A DNA stretch of 6,397 nt, from the NCBI GenBank assembly GCA_003153915.1, contig PMBX01000073.1, forward strand, positions 1 through 6,397, read 5' to 3'. Positions 6,334 to 6,397 of the stretch are shown here, one piece after another. A program made the translations under genes and the position numbers. The notes beneath the pieces are model-generated. The model worked only from the letters and a program-made list of their open reading frames with translations. It was not told the origin of the DNA and searched no databases. The DNA is from Phycisphaerales bacterium. Its GTDB lineage: Bacteria; Planctomycetota; Phycisphaerae; SM23-33. How positions within the stretch are numbered: position 1 is the first letter of the stretch; each line of letters begins with the position of its first letter.

Positions 6334-6397
6334 ATCAGCCTCACGAAAACGTTTGGGGGCGGTTCTGTCCATTCAGGACAAGGCGGACTCCATCGCC
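6326..6397 (-). promoter_or_regulatory. Fluoride riboswitch aptamer (crcB motif)
   Basis: Read on the minus strand, the sequence has the crcB-motif landmarks in order: GGCGATGGAGTCCGCC (6397-6382), AACCGCC (6364-6358), and GGCTGATGGCTCCTG (6340-6326). P1 forms between GGAGTC (6391-6386) and GGCTCC (6333-6328). The pseudoknot forms between GGCG (6397-6394) and CGCC (6385-6382). The P2 base is GCC (6360-6358) with GGC (6340-6338). An extra 5-bp hairpin TGTCC/GGACA (6380-6366) is inserted between the pseudoknot strand and P2. Fluoride binding should hold GGCTCC in P1, prevent the terminator and switch the antiporter on. The first aptamer bases lie at the window edge, so one or more 5' bases and the promoter may be missing. 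I made this call by recognising the consensus by eye, without a covariance-model search. Confidence 0.88.

Overview
The window is GC-rich bacterial chromosomal DNA. Unrecognised or carbohydrate-active-type cytoplasmic proteins, scattered palindromic intergenic repeats and loose gene spacing suggest an environmental Planctomycetota (Phycisphaerae-like) genome or a similar lineage. That placement is inference; nothing in the window is a phylogenetic marker strong enough to fix it.

Layout: 1-527 is a long non-coding stretch holding a palindromic repeat element (121-243), a cluster of four short GC-rich hairpins (242-361), a candidate promoter (384-412) and a structured leader. 528-2744 (+) encodes a 738-residue (alpha/alpha)6-barrel glycoside hydrolase of the GH63/MGH1-like group. 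A complete tRNA-Lys(CTT) lies on the opposite strand at 2807-2879. After an AT-richer intergenic region with a good candidate promoter and operator-like palindrome (3069-3097), 3193-4884 (+) encodes a 563-residue protein of a family I cannot name, probably an alpha/alpha-toroid plus beta-sandwich, carbohydrate-active-type protein. The 175-base convergent gap that follows holds a second copy of the repeat seen at the left end. 5060-6262 (-) encodes a 400-residue CPA-type cation:proton antiporter.

The most informative element is upstream of the antiporter. The minus strand from 6397 to about 6326 reads as a fluoride (crcB-motif) riboswitch aptamer. Its last P1 strand is also the 5' arm of a strong intrinsic terminator (6297-6333). 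This is the architecture of a transcriptional ON switch, so the antiporter should be made when fluoride is present and probably serves fluoride or acid stress resistance. The aptamer starts at the window edge, so its promoter lies outside.

The two plus-strand genes are separated by 427 bases and an opposing tRNA, so they are probably not one operon. Both may act on sugars inside the cell, as neither shows a signal peptide. No CRISPR array, insertion sequence, prophage or integrase is visible.
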